NCBI GenBank assembly: GCA_950106755.1
Contig: OX467083.1
Span: 1,401,501 to 1,465,500 of the forward strand
DNA from: Climacium dendroides
Lineage: Eukaryota; Streptophyta; Bryopsida; Hypnales; Climaciaceae
Length of the DNA: 64,000 nucleotides
Direction: 5' to 3'
Positions 48,016-59,579 of the stretch are shown piece after piece (position 1 is the first letter of the stretch; each line of letters begins with the position of its first letter). The notes under the pieces are model-generated. The model was not told the DNA's origin and made no database searches. It worked only from the letters and a program-made list of their open reading frames with translations. The position numbers and the translations under genes are program-made.

Positions 48016-48852
48016 CCCCTAAAGTCCCAAGGCGTCTTTTTTGCCCAAAACCACTCAAAACTGCCATTTCTATAGCAATGAGCAAAAAGTTTTTTTCCCA
48101 TATCTAACTATAGGATCTTATACTGGACTAGTATAAGAATGTATGGCAAAAATTTTACAAACTTTGACCGCATAGATTGCAAAAATATTTGTGGTTAAAG
48201 TGAAGAAAATAATTTTTTTTGCACCTTGCTCAACTACATTATTTGGCTTTAAACCTTCATAACTTATCATTTTTGCGCTATTGATTTAAAATTTAAAATT
48301 TTATATGATAAAGAATTGAGTTGAGATTTTAGAATTTTTTTTAATTTAAAAAAAAACTTAATTTTCATTCATTAAAGAATTATTAAGTAGAAGTAGGTTC
48401 AAGATTGAAGGAAAATCTAAATTGTTAATAGCTCTAAGGTGGAATTGAAATATACTAATCTCAACGGTGAGATTGTCCTAGCAAGATATCTTAACCTTGT
48501 GAAACTATTTTTTTTGAAAAATTGTGAAAATTGAGGTCAGAAATGAAATCTACAAGTTCTTTTTTCAAGAAGATGCTCTAATTGCTCGAAAAACAAGATT
48601 GTTCATAACTTTCTCATAACAAATTCAAATGGAATGATTTTAATTTAAGTTTTCTTGAAGGTTTTTTTTTGCCTATTGCCCTGCTAAGTAAAAAAAGGGC
48701 TTTTTGTTCTATAACTTTTTCTCGCGGGCTCCGATTGAAATAAAAATTATATTTTTGAAAAGCTAATGTGTTTTCCTATCTTCACAAAAAGATTCAGAAA
48801 ATTACAACAAATATTGAGACCATAGGAGCTTGGGACCATGGGGTTTTAGGGG
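48016..48852. mobile_element. TTAA-flanked MITE, copy 4 (837 bp)
   Basis: The best preserved ends: CCCCTAAAGTCCCAAGG on the left and CTTGGGACCATGGGG then TTTTAGGGG on the right, flanked by TTAA on both sides (48012-48015, 48853-48856). The interior follows copy 1: ACTGCCATTTCTATAGCAA, ACTATAGGATCTTATACTGG, GACTAGTATAAGAATGTATGG. Confidence 0.8.
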
Positions 48853-48856
48853 TTAA

Positions 48857-49549
48857 TTGAACATCAAACTACTATGCAAGACCTTCTCTTTCCACACAAA
48901 TTTCTAAGGATGAGTTGTATTGATTATATCATTCATAGAACATTTAATGTCTATGGCGACATTTTAAAGTTTAAGGGGAGGATAAAATTAAATTTCAAAG
49001 AATATAGTTTGGAAAACTATTACTATAGCTAACCTCATTCCTAATCCACTATTGGAATTGATTAGAAAAACTTTGAACCCTATAAAGGGCTACTAACTTT
49101 TGATTTTTAGCACCCTTGCAGTGCAAATACAGAAATTTTAAAAATTTAAAAATAAAAAAATGAAATTTTAAATTTTAAAAATTTTAAATTAAAGATTTAA
49201 AAAACTTTAAATTTAAATAATTATTATATAAAAAATACATATTAAAAAATAGTCAATTTGATGTAGTGCTCACATGATACTAGTAACATATCAAATTTAA
49301 AATTTAAAATAAAAAATATTTTTTAATTTTTATTTTAATTTGATGGAGATACAAAACTCGTGGCTTTTTTTGAGGCTTGAAGTTTTTCCTAATGTGTAAT
49401 GTACACGTTTAGCATGTATATAGGTATGTGATATAATTGTTAGAATTGTGTACAAATATACATTACTCTTTACATGTTTGTAGTGAATACATTCAAATTC
49501 AAAACATTTTCATAGTAAGGGCCTAACTTACTAAGAAAATATTGCCAAA
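48857..49549. other. AT-rich spacer between two TTAA MITE copies
   Basis: Mostly A/T runs of TTTAAAATTTTAAA type; nothing else recognised. ATCAAACTACTATGCAAGACC near 48863 resembles ATGTCAAACTACTATACAAGGCC near 17140, which lies just left of copy 2. Confidence 0.4.
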
Positions 49550-49553
49550 TTAA

Positions 49554-50477
49554 CCCCTAAATATATTTTACTATATTTTCACCAAAACCACTCAAAAACT
49601 GTCATTTCTAGTCCAAGTACCAAATTTTAGGAAAAAAACATTTTTGAACACATGTAACTATAGGATCTTATAGTACGTAAGATGTAGAAAAAATTTCAGA
49701 AATTTTCACCATGTAGATTGCAAGATATTAGCATTTGAAGTGAGAAAAGTCCTTTTTTTTGTGCTGTCAAAAACTAGGCAAGTGCACTTTACAAGGTCAC
49801 ATTTGTATGGAAAAAATGTCCTAAATTGTGGTGTATTTTTAAAAAAAATCAAGGGAAGTTGGCTATATGCTTGAAAAATCTCAAATCATTTGGAATTATA
49901 CAACATATAGGAAAAAAACAATAAGTACAAAGAAGTTTAAGAATGATCCAAAATACTAAATTGTTAAGAATTCATCATGGATTTAAAAAATGCCAATTCC
50001 AATGGTTGTAATATTGTACTAAACAATCTACACCCAATGTTTTTATTTTTTTTCAAAAATATTGAAAATTGAGTTCAATAAAGGACTACAAAGTTTATTT
50101 TAGGGTAGAAATTTCATATCTACCTACAAACAACCTACAACTAAAAATCCTCATAACTTTCATCTCATTAATCAAAATAGAATGATCCAAAGCTTTCCAC
50201 CTACATATAAATCTAAAGAACCAATTTCAAATTTTTATTTCTTAAAAAAATGACTTTTTTAGATCTGCCCGAATTGCCCAACCTTGCAAAAAAACTACAT
50301 ATTATGCAATAACTTTTTAACCATGTAGTCAAAACTTATGAAAATCATTAAACCTTAAAGCTATTCCTTGACCACATATTGTGTGAAAATTTCAAAAAAT
50401 AAAAATAAAAATTCCACTTGTAGTGAGCTGCCAAATATATTTATAATGTCATAAAACAGTGTTTGGGCCTTTAGGAG
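49554..50477. mobile_element. TTAA-flanked MITE, copy 5 (924 bp)
   Basis: Starts CCCCTAAATATA after TTAA and ends GGCCTTTAGGAG before TTAA. Closest to copy 3 in its interior; both carry TTGGAATTATACAAYATATAGG and TAACTTTTTAACCATG. Confidence 0.75.
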
Positions 50478-50481
50478 TTAA

Positions 50482-50979
50482 TGTTAAATAATATGTATTG
50501 AATTGATATATGTCAATTATGTAATCATTTTGTGATATACTATATCATTATTTTAAGCCCACATGATTGTATATGTGGTACAATAAATTACATGTAATGA
50601 TTTGATTTAGAACATTCATTTTGCCAAAAAATCAATATCGCTTTTAATAAAATAAATTAATATATTTAGCAAAAATTTTACCCCTAAGTGTGATCTCATT
50701 ACAATAATAAGGACTTCTATATGAGGGTTGTTTTTTTTCCAAATTCTAATTGTGATTCCCTTTATAGATTTTTTTTTCATTAATTTACTCTCTGTTTTAC
50801 ATATTTTTTAGTTACCACTACTTGCTAATTAGGCTACCAATGCCCTAAATCCACACCTTAATTATGAAATTAATCAAGTGACAATTTAACATTGGAGGTA
50901 AATAATCCTAAACCCATAAAATTATTAAGGAATTGTAATAATTCCCTAATACCTAGACATCTTATCTACTTTAGTGCAC
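50482..50979. other. AT-rich spacer
   Basis: Nothing recognised. Confidence 0.4.
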
Positions 50980-50982
50980 TAA

Positions 50983-51397
50983 GAGCCTGTCTCCATTAGT
51001 AACTTGGACCTCTAGGTGCTGGAGGTGGCCCATCCGTCTAGGTTTCCAAGCTTGAAGGTCCAGTAGTCTCCATTAGTGCCAAAGGTCCACGACGGATCGC
51101 CCAAAATAAACCACTGTAATGTAAATCATCGTAACTTCTAACTCTTGTAATCAATGTCATGTAACTTTTGTGGGCTCTTGTAACCAATGTCACATAACTT
51201 CTGTGCACTCTATACCTTGTCGTTTGTTGCTTTTAGAGGGGTCCAAGTGAAAGTATGGCCTCTCTAGCTCTACAATTGCAATTTGCGCGGACTGGAATTT
51301 GGAGGACAAATTGGAGGTCTAGTTAGACGTCAATAGTCAATGGAGACTCCCCACCCGTCTGAAATCGGAGGTCTAGGTCGCTAATGGAGATAGATTC
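50983..51397. mobile_element. Tourist-like (PIF/Harbinger) MITE, 415 bp
   Basis: Ends GAGCCTGTCTCCATTAGTAA and, on the complement of the right side, GAATCTATCTCCATTAGCGA, continuing with related ACCTAGACCTCC. It is flanked by a perfect 3-bp duplication TAA (50980-50982 and 51398-51400). Terminal GRGCCTGTYT-like sequence with a TAA duplication is typical of Tourist MITEs. It is noncoding and more GC-rich than its surroundings. Confidence 0.7.
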
Positions 51398-51475
51398 TAA
51401 CAATAGTGACTGTTAGTATTGAGTGCACGGGTGGCGCGGTACTCCACTTGTCACTTCTTGGCTTCTATACAAGAC

Positions 51476-53747
51476 GTTAAACACCCCCCTTCGAGCAAAA
51501 GGGGGGCCTATTAGGCATAGTGGGGCCCTTGCTCCCCTCTGTTTCCTTTGTCCGTTCCCTTCTTCTTTGTTTGCCTTGGCTCCTCCTCCTTCTCCCTCTC
51601 TTCCTCTTTTTTTTGACTCCTCTCTTTTGGTCACAAGTTCCTTTAACCTCAACCTTGTGTCTTTGCCTTTAATCCCTAATTGTCCAAGGCACCAAATTTT
51701 CGCATTTCAAATACTGTGAAGTTAAATAAAGCCTAATCAACTTTCTATTTTTAGTAGTTTACTAGCGGTTGGTGCTTGCTATGCTACGCATTTACCATTA
51801 GAATTTCATTAGAATTTTTATGTATTAGATAGAATGCAGAGTATGAATTTCAATAAATCTTCAGATAAAAATTACTAAAATTTTTATATAATTTTTTTAA
51901 TAAATATTCACATATTGATATAAACAATAGAAATGTAATAAATGATGAATGATATACATGCAATGATGAATACGGTAAAAGATACACATACATTAGAATG
52001 CATTAGAAATTTGACTCAATTGTTACAAACAATGGCAACCCAAATAAAAGAATTTAAAGGAAAAAATTGTAAATCTCAAAAGCTTCATGAACAATTTCAT
52101 TGTTGTGAAATCCAAAATCGGTTCAATCTAATAAATTTCTCAAATCATTTAGTAGTAGCAATAGAAAATTGAAATTAGAAGCTCAAAGCTTACAAAAGTA
52201 CAAAATCATAGAAGTGCAAAGAAGTGTAAAGCCAAGAGAAGCAATGGATTTGCTACCTCTATAATATCATCCTATGGATCCTCTTTAATATCACCTCAAT
52301 TGCAACAACTATATTATTTCTATAATATCACTCTTTGTAAAAAGTAGTATTACAGAGGTGATTGTGAATTGCTACTCTATTTTAGTAATATCACATTGTG
52401 TGAAAATATGATTTCTATGTATGCATGATTGGAAATATTTTTATAAAATATTTAAAATAATTATTTTAAAAGACTTATTGAAATCATTATCATGCATTCT
52501 ATTCAAATATATCAAAATTTTACTAATATGTGATACAATGAATGCGTAGCATAGCAAGCACGAGCCCCTAGTATTAATGGTAGCATTTGTGATATTACAG
52601 AGGGAGTTATGATTTTAGTAGTATGATATTAAAAAAAACTCTATTCAAAGTTTAGTTTTAGCATCAAAAATCCAATTTTAAAAATGGATGATCATGATTT
52701 TTCTATTTAAGATTTTGTGTAGGGGTACCCATTGCAATCTTGACTTCCTATAGTATTGAGGGCTCTTGAAAATGAGCCTCAAATACACTAGATTGTGGGA
52801 AAAAATATCACATAAGAAATTCATTTAAGAAAATTGTAGAGTAGATTTTTGGAAAGCCATAAATTGATTGGGATTGTGCATGTTGGGCCCTATAACCTCA
52901 TATATTTTGGGGGTGACCAATTTTTTAGATTTCACATGTGAAATGAAGTTTAAAAGATTTTTGAACATATTGACTTTTCCAACATATTGACTAAGTGGAC
53001 AAGTTATAGCACATATATATTTCTTTTCAAAAAATGTTGAAATATAAAAGCCTTCACCTTTTAGAAGGGCTAGTGAAGCCTATGTCTAAAGTTAAATTTT
53101 GGTACATTGAACTTGCAACTGGTGGTAAAAGTCATTTTATAATCTTGGAACAATGTACTTGAACAAGTTAACCAAAGAATTCTATGGTTGGATTCGTTTA
53201 AAAAAGCTATTGATAAAAACTGTGACCATACTTTTGGAATGAATGGTAATTCAAAAGTATTTGAAATGAAATTTTAAGTTAAATTTGATGCAAAAGAAAA
53301 CATTTGATCTAAATGCTTAAGGTTTGCTTTCAACTTCTCGAGATTTGCTTTAAATTGAACAAAAGCCAACATTTTGATAAGTTGAATCAATTTTTTTTGA
53401 ATTGCAACCATACAAATTCAAACTAAACATGTTATAGATTACATAGGAAAAACAAATTGATTCTTTAGGCTTTATTTACTTCACAGTATTTGAAACGCAA
53501 AAATTTGGTGCCTTGGACAATTAGGGGTTAAAGGCAGAGACACGAGGTTGAGGTTGTAGAAACCTATGGCCAAAGGAGAGGAGTTAAGAAAAGGAAGAAG
53601 GAAGTAGGAGAGGGAGGGAGAAGGAGAGGAGCCAAGGTAGGGAGCCAACAAAGGCAGGGAGGAAGGGAACAAACGAAGGAAATGGAGGGGAGCAAGGGCC
53701 CCACTGTGCTTGACAAGCCCCCCTTTTTGCTCAAGGGGGTGTTTAAC
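51476..53747. mobile_element. 2.3 kb element with 260-280 bp inverted arms
   Basis: Left arm 51476-51735 and right arm about 53466-53747 are inverted copies. They share GTTAAACACCCCC, GCAAAAGGGGGGC, AGTGGGGCCCTTGCTCCCCT, a CT-rich stretch, CAACCTYGTGTCTYTGCC, AATTGTCCAAGGCACCAAAT and CAAATACTGTGAAGT. Long inverted arms suggest a Mutator-like or foldback element, but I found no target duplication and no transposase in between, only decayed sequence plus a nested Helitron-like copy. Two separate repeats in opposite orientation would look the same. Frames over the arms (ending NCPRHQIFAFQIL on both) are conserved in parallel, probably just because the arms are copies. Confidence 0.5.
51762..52626 (-). 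mobile_element. Helitron-like element, fourth copy, minus strand (865 bp)
   Basis: Read on the minus strand it starts TCATACTACTAAAATCATAA and ends ACCGCTAG, between A (complement of 52627) and T (complement of 51761), exactly as the copy at 40.56 kb. It lies between the arms of the 2.3 kb inverted-arm element and therefore probably inserted into it. A 76-codon plus-strand frame inside it (51942-52172) corresponds to a decayed frame in the other copies; I assign it no function. Confidence 0.7.
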
Positions 53748-54692
53748 CTTGGAGTGCTTTGACATCCATTTTTTGAACGATGCACAGATTGAAGTTCTTG
53801 TTTTTGTCTTGTTTCTACTCGGATGAAAGTCATCCTAATTTTTGGTGATACTTTATCAAGTTCTTGTCTTATCTAATGGTTGGATTTGGTGTTACTAGAA
53901 TACAAATTTTTCTAAAATTACAAATGGGGAAGTGTGTCGAGTGGTCAAATTGCATTGACTTTAGTTCAAAACTAGGTTTGCAAAAATGAGGTCATAGATG
54001 TAAAGAACACAAAAATTTCAAAAAATCACCATGTTAAGAGAACCTCATTTTGAATCCATTCCAATAAGTTTTGCTCAAAAAATGATAATATTTTGCCTAT
54101 AATCAAATTTTGAAGGAATTTTGAAATTTTCCTTTCCAAATTTATAGAAAAAGATTGGTGAAGCATTAGTGAAGCTAACCATACAAATGGAATCTAAAAT
54201 TCGAAATCTACAACTTTCGTTTGTATATCACTTCTAAAATATTCTTCCAAATAGCACTTTTTAATGATTTTCTGCAAATCGTCAATTCTGGTGAAGAGTC
54301 CAGACGTTTAGGGGTTAACGTCCTGCAGCTTCCGTTAGCAATCAATTTTATCCCAATTCACAATTTTCTCTGGATGATCATGGTTGCGTTTCCCTGATGT
54401 ACTTAGTGTGCGCTTTGTTGTTCTTCTTGTTTTGTGAGCTCCAGTTTGGATTTGTTGAAGAGAGTGAAGTAAGTGCACTCAGAAGTTCGGATTGCAGAGG
54501 GAGAGTGAAGGGAGGCAGATGACTATGGCTGCGCTTTTGTCATACACTTTGCGTTTTGTTTTTTTCACGGTTTTCATTGTGGGTGACGGAGCTTGAATGA
54601 GTTCGGATTTGTAAGGGAGAGTTTGTGATCAAAGTAACTGCAATGACAACTTCAGATTGCAGAGGGAGAGTGAAGTCGATGTAGCGCGTAGT
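53748..54692. other. Spacer with an isolated TTAA-family-like right end
   Basis: GTTTAGGGG followed by TTAA at 54306-54318 looks like a right terminus of the TTAA MITE family, but no matching left end or interior was found. From 54318 on, composition rises, and the words GGATTGCAGAGGGAGAGTGAA (54489 on) and CAGATTGCAGAGGGAGAGTG (54652 on) form a direct repeat. Confidence 0.4.
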
Positions 54693-54794
54693 TTGAAAGT
54701 GGGAGGCGTTTCATACTTTGACTCAAATAATCTCCAGATCCAATCCTACAACCCACAACCCTGAGTCAAAGTATGAAACGCCTCCCACTTTCAA
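54693..54794. repeat. Perfect 33-bp inverted repeat, potential hairpin
   Basis: The arm at 54693-54725 begins TTGAAAGTGGGAGGCGTTTC and is matched without mismatch by its complement at 54762-54794; the loop is 36 bases. A third, diverged part-copy (GGTGGGAGGCGCTTCATACG) follows at about 54819, together with a copy of AATAATCTMCAGATCCAA from the loop. Transcribed, it would fold into a stem of microRNA-precursor size, but no expression evidence exists here. Confidence 0.8.
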
Positions 54795-55049
54795 TGAAGA
54801 GTAGTTGCCGAATGTAGGGTGGGAGGCGCTTCATACGTTGTGAAATAATCTACAGATCCAAAGCGGAAACTAGGGAGCACTGAAGAAGCAAGAGTCAGCG
54901 AGAAAGCAACGACAACAAGGTAATAACGCGAGGTGGAATTGGAGGTGGTAGCACAAGCCGGAACTGGAGGCAGCAACACGAGGTGGAACTGAAGGCGGAA
55001 GCATCGATTGAGGGCACGCTTTTCATTTGTAGTAAGCGCCAATCCTCTT
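54795..55049. other. Short spacer right of the hairpin
   Basis: It contains the third part-copy of the hairpin sequence and then short repeats of GAGGYGGWARCA type near 54930-55005. The 94-codon minus-strand frame over it has no motif. Confidence 0.35.
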
Positions 55050-55324
55050 AAGGTGGGTACACCTAAAACCGCCACTAATTGCTACTGAGCCTATTTCCTA
55101 ATATTGGATTGGTCAAACTTTTCATATGTTCTTGTTGGCGAGTGAAAGGAGGTTCCAACGCACCAGAGAACGGGGCATTTGGATACTGTATGCAAAAGTT
55201 AGTAAGGAACAAAGTTTGGTTGTAAAAGCGTCTCTTCCACATAGGTACAGAACTGATTTTGGAGATGTACATATAGTATAGATGGCGGTTTAAGGTCAGT
55301 GGCACATTTGGGTGTACCTACCTT
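55050..55324. mobile_element. MITE with AAGGTRGGTACACC ends (275 bp)
   Basis: The left end AAGGTGGGTACACCTAAAAC and the complement of the right end AAGGTAGGTACACCCAAATG are inverted copies; the right side has about 18 extra bases before AACCGCCA. TA occurs at the same offset on both sides, allowing a TA target duplication. The interior near 55225-55285 matches, inverted, the block at 19190-19260. Confidence 0.6.
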
Positions 55325-56639
55325 AGTTTGCAATTACCACTTCAGTTGTATATGAGGACAATGTAAGGGCCCGTTGTAAGTCACAAGGGTTAATTTAGTG
55401 TTCCTCAATTAGAAACCGGAGGACTACGGTATAATTCCATTGGTTTCATTCATTATTTTGTAGTTTTTGGCAACGAGGGTATTTTGTTGCCTGCAAAGAA
55501 CTGTAATTGTTGGCTACAAGAATAGGAATGAGTGAAAGTCATCTGACTACATTTTTTGGAAAGAAGTGTGCAAACAATTGCATTTTTTCGATTTCTCATT
55601 TCTTTGCTATTTAGAAAATGATTATTCCATCTAGACTCATACAGACCTTAACAAAGGGTGTTTGGGCTTATACAGGTTCACTTGAAAATCTTTCCCTTGC
55701 TAGCAAGAGTAAATGAAATTCTAGAGAATACTTAAATTTTGTGTTTTCAAAATTGATTCAAAACATCAGATTGAATTGGTTCATTCAATCAATGTGCTTC
55801 CACTAGTATAAAATATAGTATCAAATGTAAGTCTTTATTTTAGTTACAATATGTAGCTTCCACCTTGCCTTCTCTTTTCTCTCCTTTTGCCTTTTGTCAC
55901 TTGCAAGCTTCATTATAAAAGTTTGGTCGCATCACATATTAATTAATTGAATTCCAAGAAGTATCTCCTTTAGTAGCCAAGAGACTCTAACGAATTGTCA
56001 ATAATTCCAAGTTTGAATAGTAGATCATTCTATTAATTACATCTACACACTTGTCTTGGTACTTGAAATTTTCATACTTTCTAGTTTTGAATGTGTTATT
56101 TAGGTGTTGTAGTGTCGATGATCCTTGTTCAGTGAGGAAAGTCAATCACAATAGAAATACTTGTATCCTTTAGATGTTGTTATGAATTAGTTACAATCAT
56201 AATGAATGATTGTAATATATTGATTTTTTGGTTTAATTTAGGGTTGGCATTATGATATTAGGTGCTGCCCATCTAGTATAATTATAATCTTGTGAAGGTG
56301 GGTCCATCATTTCTAATTTTAAACCTCACTATTTTTATTCTATTGCTTGTGAATCTCAATTTACCTTACGAGCATTTGCTATTGTATGTGCATCTGATTT
56401 TAGCACAATGGAAGCAGCTTCGTTGCAACCTACAAGAGACCTCTCAATGTGGGACAACCATTAAATTCCCACAAAACTTAAATTTGATTTACAATCATAT
56501 TCGTTTCATTGAATGCCTAATGTCATTGTGATTGAATTCATTTGTATTACTGTATGATCCCATTCCTTATAATGTTATTAAAACTAGAGTGCATTGTACA
56601 TGAAAGTTAGACAATGTATTGCACATTAAAACCATCTTA
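55325..56639. other. AT-rich intergenic DNA
   Basis: No gene or bounded repeat recognised. Confidence 0.4.
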
Positions 56640-56689
56640 GATTGAATCCAATGAATTGAATCCAGATAGATTGAATGCCCTAGCATTGC

Positions 56690-56965
56690 ACATCCAAAGA
56701 TTTTTGTATGGATGCCAAATAACCATAAAGCCATGAGTTGTAAAGGATGCCACATAGTGTGCAACTAGGAATTTTTGTATGGGTGCCCTATTACCGAGCA
56801 TACGAAAATTTCTTTGTAGATGCTCTAATACCACACATTGAGAGAATTTTTATGTGGATGCCCTATTACTGTAGTACTAGAGATTGGTGTATGAAAATTC
56901 TATCACCGTGCATACGGAGAGTTCTCTGGAAATACCCTATTAGCGTGCAAGTAGAGGTATGACCT
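56690..56965. repeat. Degenerate tandem repeat, unit about 50-60 bp
   Basis: About five units share AGAATTTTTGTATGGRTGCC, CTATTACCG and GCATACGRA with frequent changes. Both strands show open frames across it that differ only by repeat drift. Confidence 0.6.
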
Positions 56966-57034
56966 ATTACTACACATCCAAAGATCTTCTAATGAAGTGA
57001 TGAACCTTATTGGTTGGGTTGAAGAGTACAAATC

Positions 57035-57250
57035 ATTAAAAGATCTCTTGATAATGAAATGAATGTATTGACTCCCTCTATGGGACCAAGAACTTATATA
57101 CAACATTAGAGAGGGTCATCGAGAGATCTCTCGATAGTATAAGCTTTGACTACGGTTGAACACATATAAAATGGGTTGTCTTGAAATGTAATATTTTGAA
57201 GTATTAGGAGATCTCTGGATGTTTTTACATCTAGAGATCTCTTGATGATT
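57035..57250. repeat. Cluster of AGAGATCTCT-type palindromes
   Basis: The word AGATCTCTYGAT or a near match occurs at about 57040, 57124, 57210 and 57234. The last pair lies inverted around CATCTAGAG. No larger unit could be defined. Confidence 0.5.
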
Positions 57251-58929
57251 ATGAATGAAGAGTATTAATAGGAATCACTGACTTTATTATATGCATATTT
57301 TAGAAACAACTAGGTTGTTGATGTATTGCCTAAGATGTTGACAAAGAGATTTGCGTCTTTCATAGTTTCATCGACAAGTGGATACATTATTTTACATACT
57401 GGGAGAACACCACCTAGTCACCCATGGCTATTTTTCAATGCTAAAATAAAGTTACTATATGTGGCATTGAATGGAAGGAGGGAAGTGATGGACATGTAAC
57501 AATCATTCCGAAACTTATGTATATTGACAAGAGGTCTTCGTCATCCAGGCTAGACATATTGGAGATATAGGAACTAGATTACTCGATTGCTCTTCTTGTT
57601 GTTGAAGAGAAGGTTCCCAAGACTAAACTCACAAAAATATATGGATTGATCTTGGACTATAGCTTGCTCAATTAGAAGCTATGCAAAATAGTCCTTGATA
57701 GGGCATACCTCTACTCTGCAAACAATTGCTTCTGTTGTACTCCTAAGGAAATGAAATCCCAGTGGGATACTATTGATACCAATTGGCAAGAAGTGAATTC
57801 AAGTGACCAAGTCCAAGCCTTGGTACCAACAATAACATTGTCTCCATCAAAGAGGGGAAAGAAACAAAATTGATTGGTGGAACACTAGGTGACAAAGCTA
57901 GTGTTGAGTACAATGGGAAAAAGGACCAAAGCCAAAGTGGCGAAGACAATTACAATTGAAAAATGCATGACTATATAGGAGTCTAAAGTAAAGAAGCTGA
58001 ACAAAGCACAAAATTGAGTGAAAAGCACAATTTAAGTCAGTGAAAAACAGAATTTAAGTTAGTGAAAAGCACAAAAGTTGGCCTAATTAAAAAAATATTG
58101 GTGATATGTTGGTAACCAATTATCCTACCATAGGGAAAGGCATTTTCTTGGCATCACTATCATCAATTTCAAACCATTGTGACATTTATGACATTTGATT
58201 CTAACCTAAAAGTTAATAACTCAAAATGAAGAAATAACAATTTTTTGCAAAAAAGCCAAAGAAAAATGGACCTCAATTGGTCAATGTTCAAAACGTCCTC
58301 AATTGATTTTCAAATTGAATGATTAATTTTCAAAATTGGCAGGGTAAAACTATGACATTGAAAATCTAAACTAGCCACATTAAAAATTTGTTATGGATTG
58401 TAAATTGTACTATCTTTGGTGTCCACCGTACTAGGAGCTATAGTCTTGCTATTGTTATAGATTAGTTTGAATACCATATCTACTTCACCAACAAGCTCTT
58501 CTAACCTAATACTATCTATTCTAGTAGTCCTCATTCAAGTGATTGAAAGTTTGTCTAGTTATTTCAAAATCACTTAGTCCAAATGGTGCCCCTAGTACAT
58601 GTGACAATATGTCATAAGTTAAAGTAGCTAAGATAATAAGAAATGCACCAACATAAACTTGACCTTCTTGTAAGGTCAAACTCTATATAAGGGTTGGAAA
58701 ACATTTTTGGGAATATGGTTTGGGAATGCTCATATTTTGAATTGGCTGTTTTTGTGGAGCAGATGCATTTTGCCCTCTCTAGTTTACCATACTTCTTGTT
58801 GTTTTGTCTACGCATGCAATAATCACAGTACACATTTGATCTATAGAACATTCAAGCTATAACCAAGCATTTTATTGCAGTTGTATAGGATGTTCAGATA
58901 CCATTAGATGAAATTTCAATGGTGTGTAG
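57251..58929. other. AT-rich intergenic DNA
   Basis: A possible coding relic without start, RFASFIVSSTSGYIILHTG on the plus strand near 57340-57400, resembles no family I can name. A short direct repeat GTGAAAAGCACAAWTTAAG is at 58018-58075. Otherwise nothing. Confidence 0.35.
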
Positions 58930-59160
58930 AGCTACGAGTTTCTGGATTGTGGGAATCTAGGTGGGAATTTGATTGCAATAGCACTTTGATGTGGCCAAAT
59001 GACTACCATGTTAGATAATAATAAAATATTTTAAAATATTTTTTTCAAAAAATATTTTATATTTTATATTTTATAGGGATTGATTCCGAACATGAGGAAT
59101 AGGCTTGAAACGGCCTTCTAATGTAGCCAAAAAACATCTAATGTGCCCACCTCAAAAGCA
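58930..59160. repeat. Dispersed repeat, copy 2
   Basis: Same ordered words as the copy at 38.7-38.9 kb (TGGATTGTGGGAATC, CATGTTAGATAATAATA, AACATGAGGAATAGGC, AACGGCCTTCTAATG). The class is unknown. Confidence 0.5.
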
Positions 59161-59168
59161 ATATTAAA

Positions 59169-59579
59169 TCAATTCATTGCCAAGCTCCATGAACTTAGCT
59201 TAAAGGCGTGATTACTCTCCTTCATTATGTCTAAACCTTTAAATTGGGCTAATAGAAGAGGTAAAATCAAATTGTCATAACAAGTCTGATCTTGCACCAC
59301 TCTATTAAAATCACATTCAAGCAAGCTTACACACAACTCATAGGTTATACCCACTATAAACTTCATGATTAGAATCTCATTATAATTATAGAGAATTGTT
59401 GTTTTTGAAATTTTACTCCGAATCTTGTTAATGTGGACGATATTGCTCATCCTCACATGGATAAATCCCAAGTATTGAGTTTTTCCTTCTATCATATATT
59501 CTTCCATACTTTCATACTTGTATAAAAGTCTATGCAAATCTCCTTGAAAGTATATAAGCTTGTGAATGAGTGAGAACAA
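59169..59579 (-). other. 136-codon open frame, possible gene relic
   Basis: The frame is long for AT-rich DNA but has no ATG at its start. It includes LIMKFIVGITYELCVSLLEC and PLLLAQFKGLDIMKESNHAF, somewhat protein-like. I recognise no domain. It may be a transposon relic or chance. Confidence 0.2.

Noticed and set aside
53511..53530. TTAGGGGTTAA as a possible end of the TTAA MITE family
   Set aside because: The same word in complement lies at the mirrored place in the left arm at 51.67 kb, so it belongs to the inverted-arm element.
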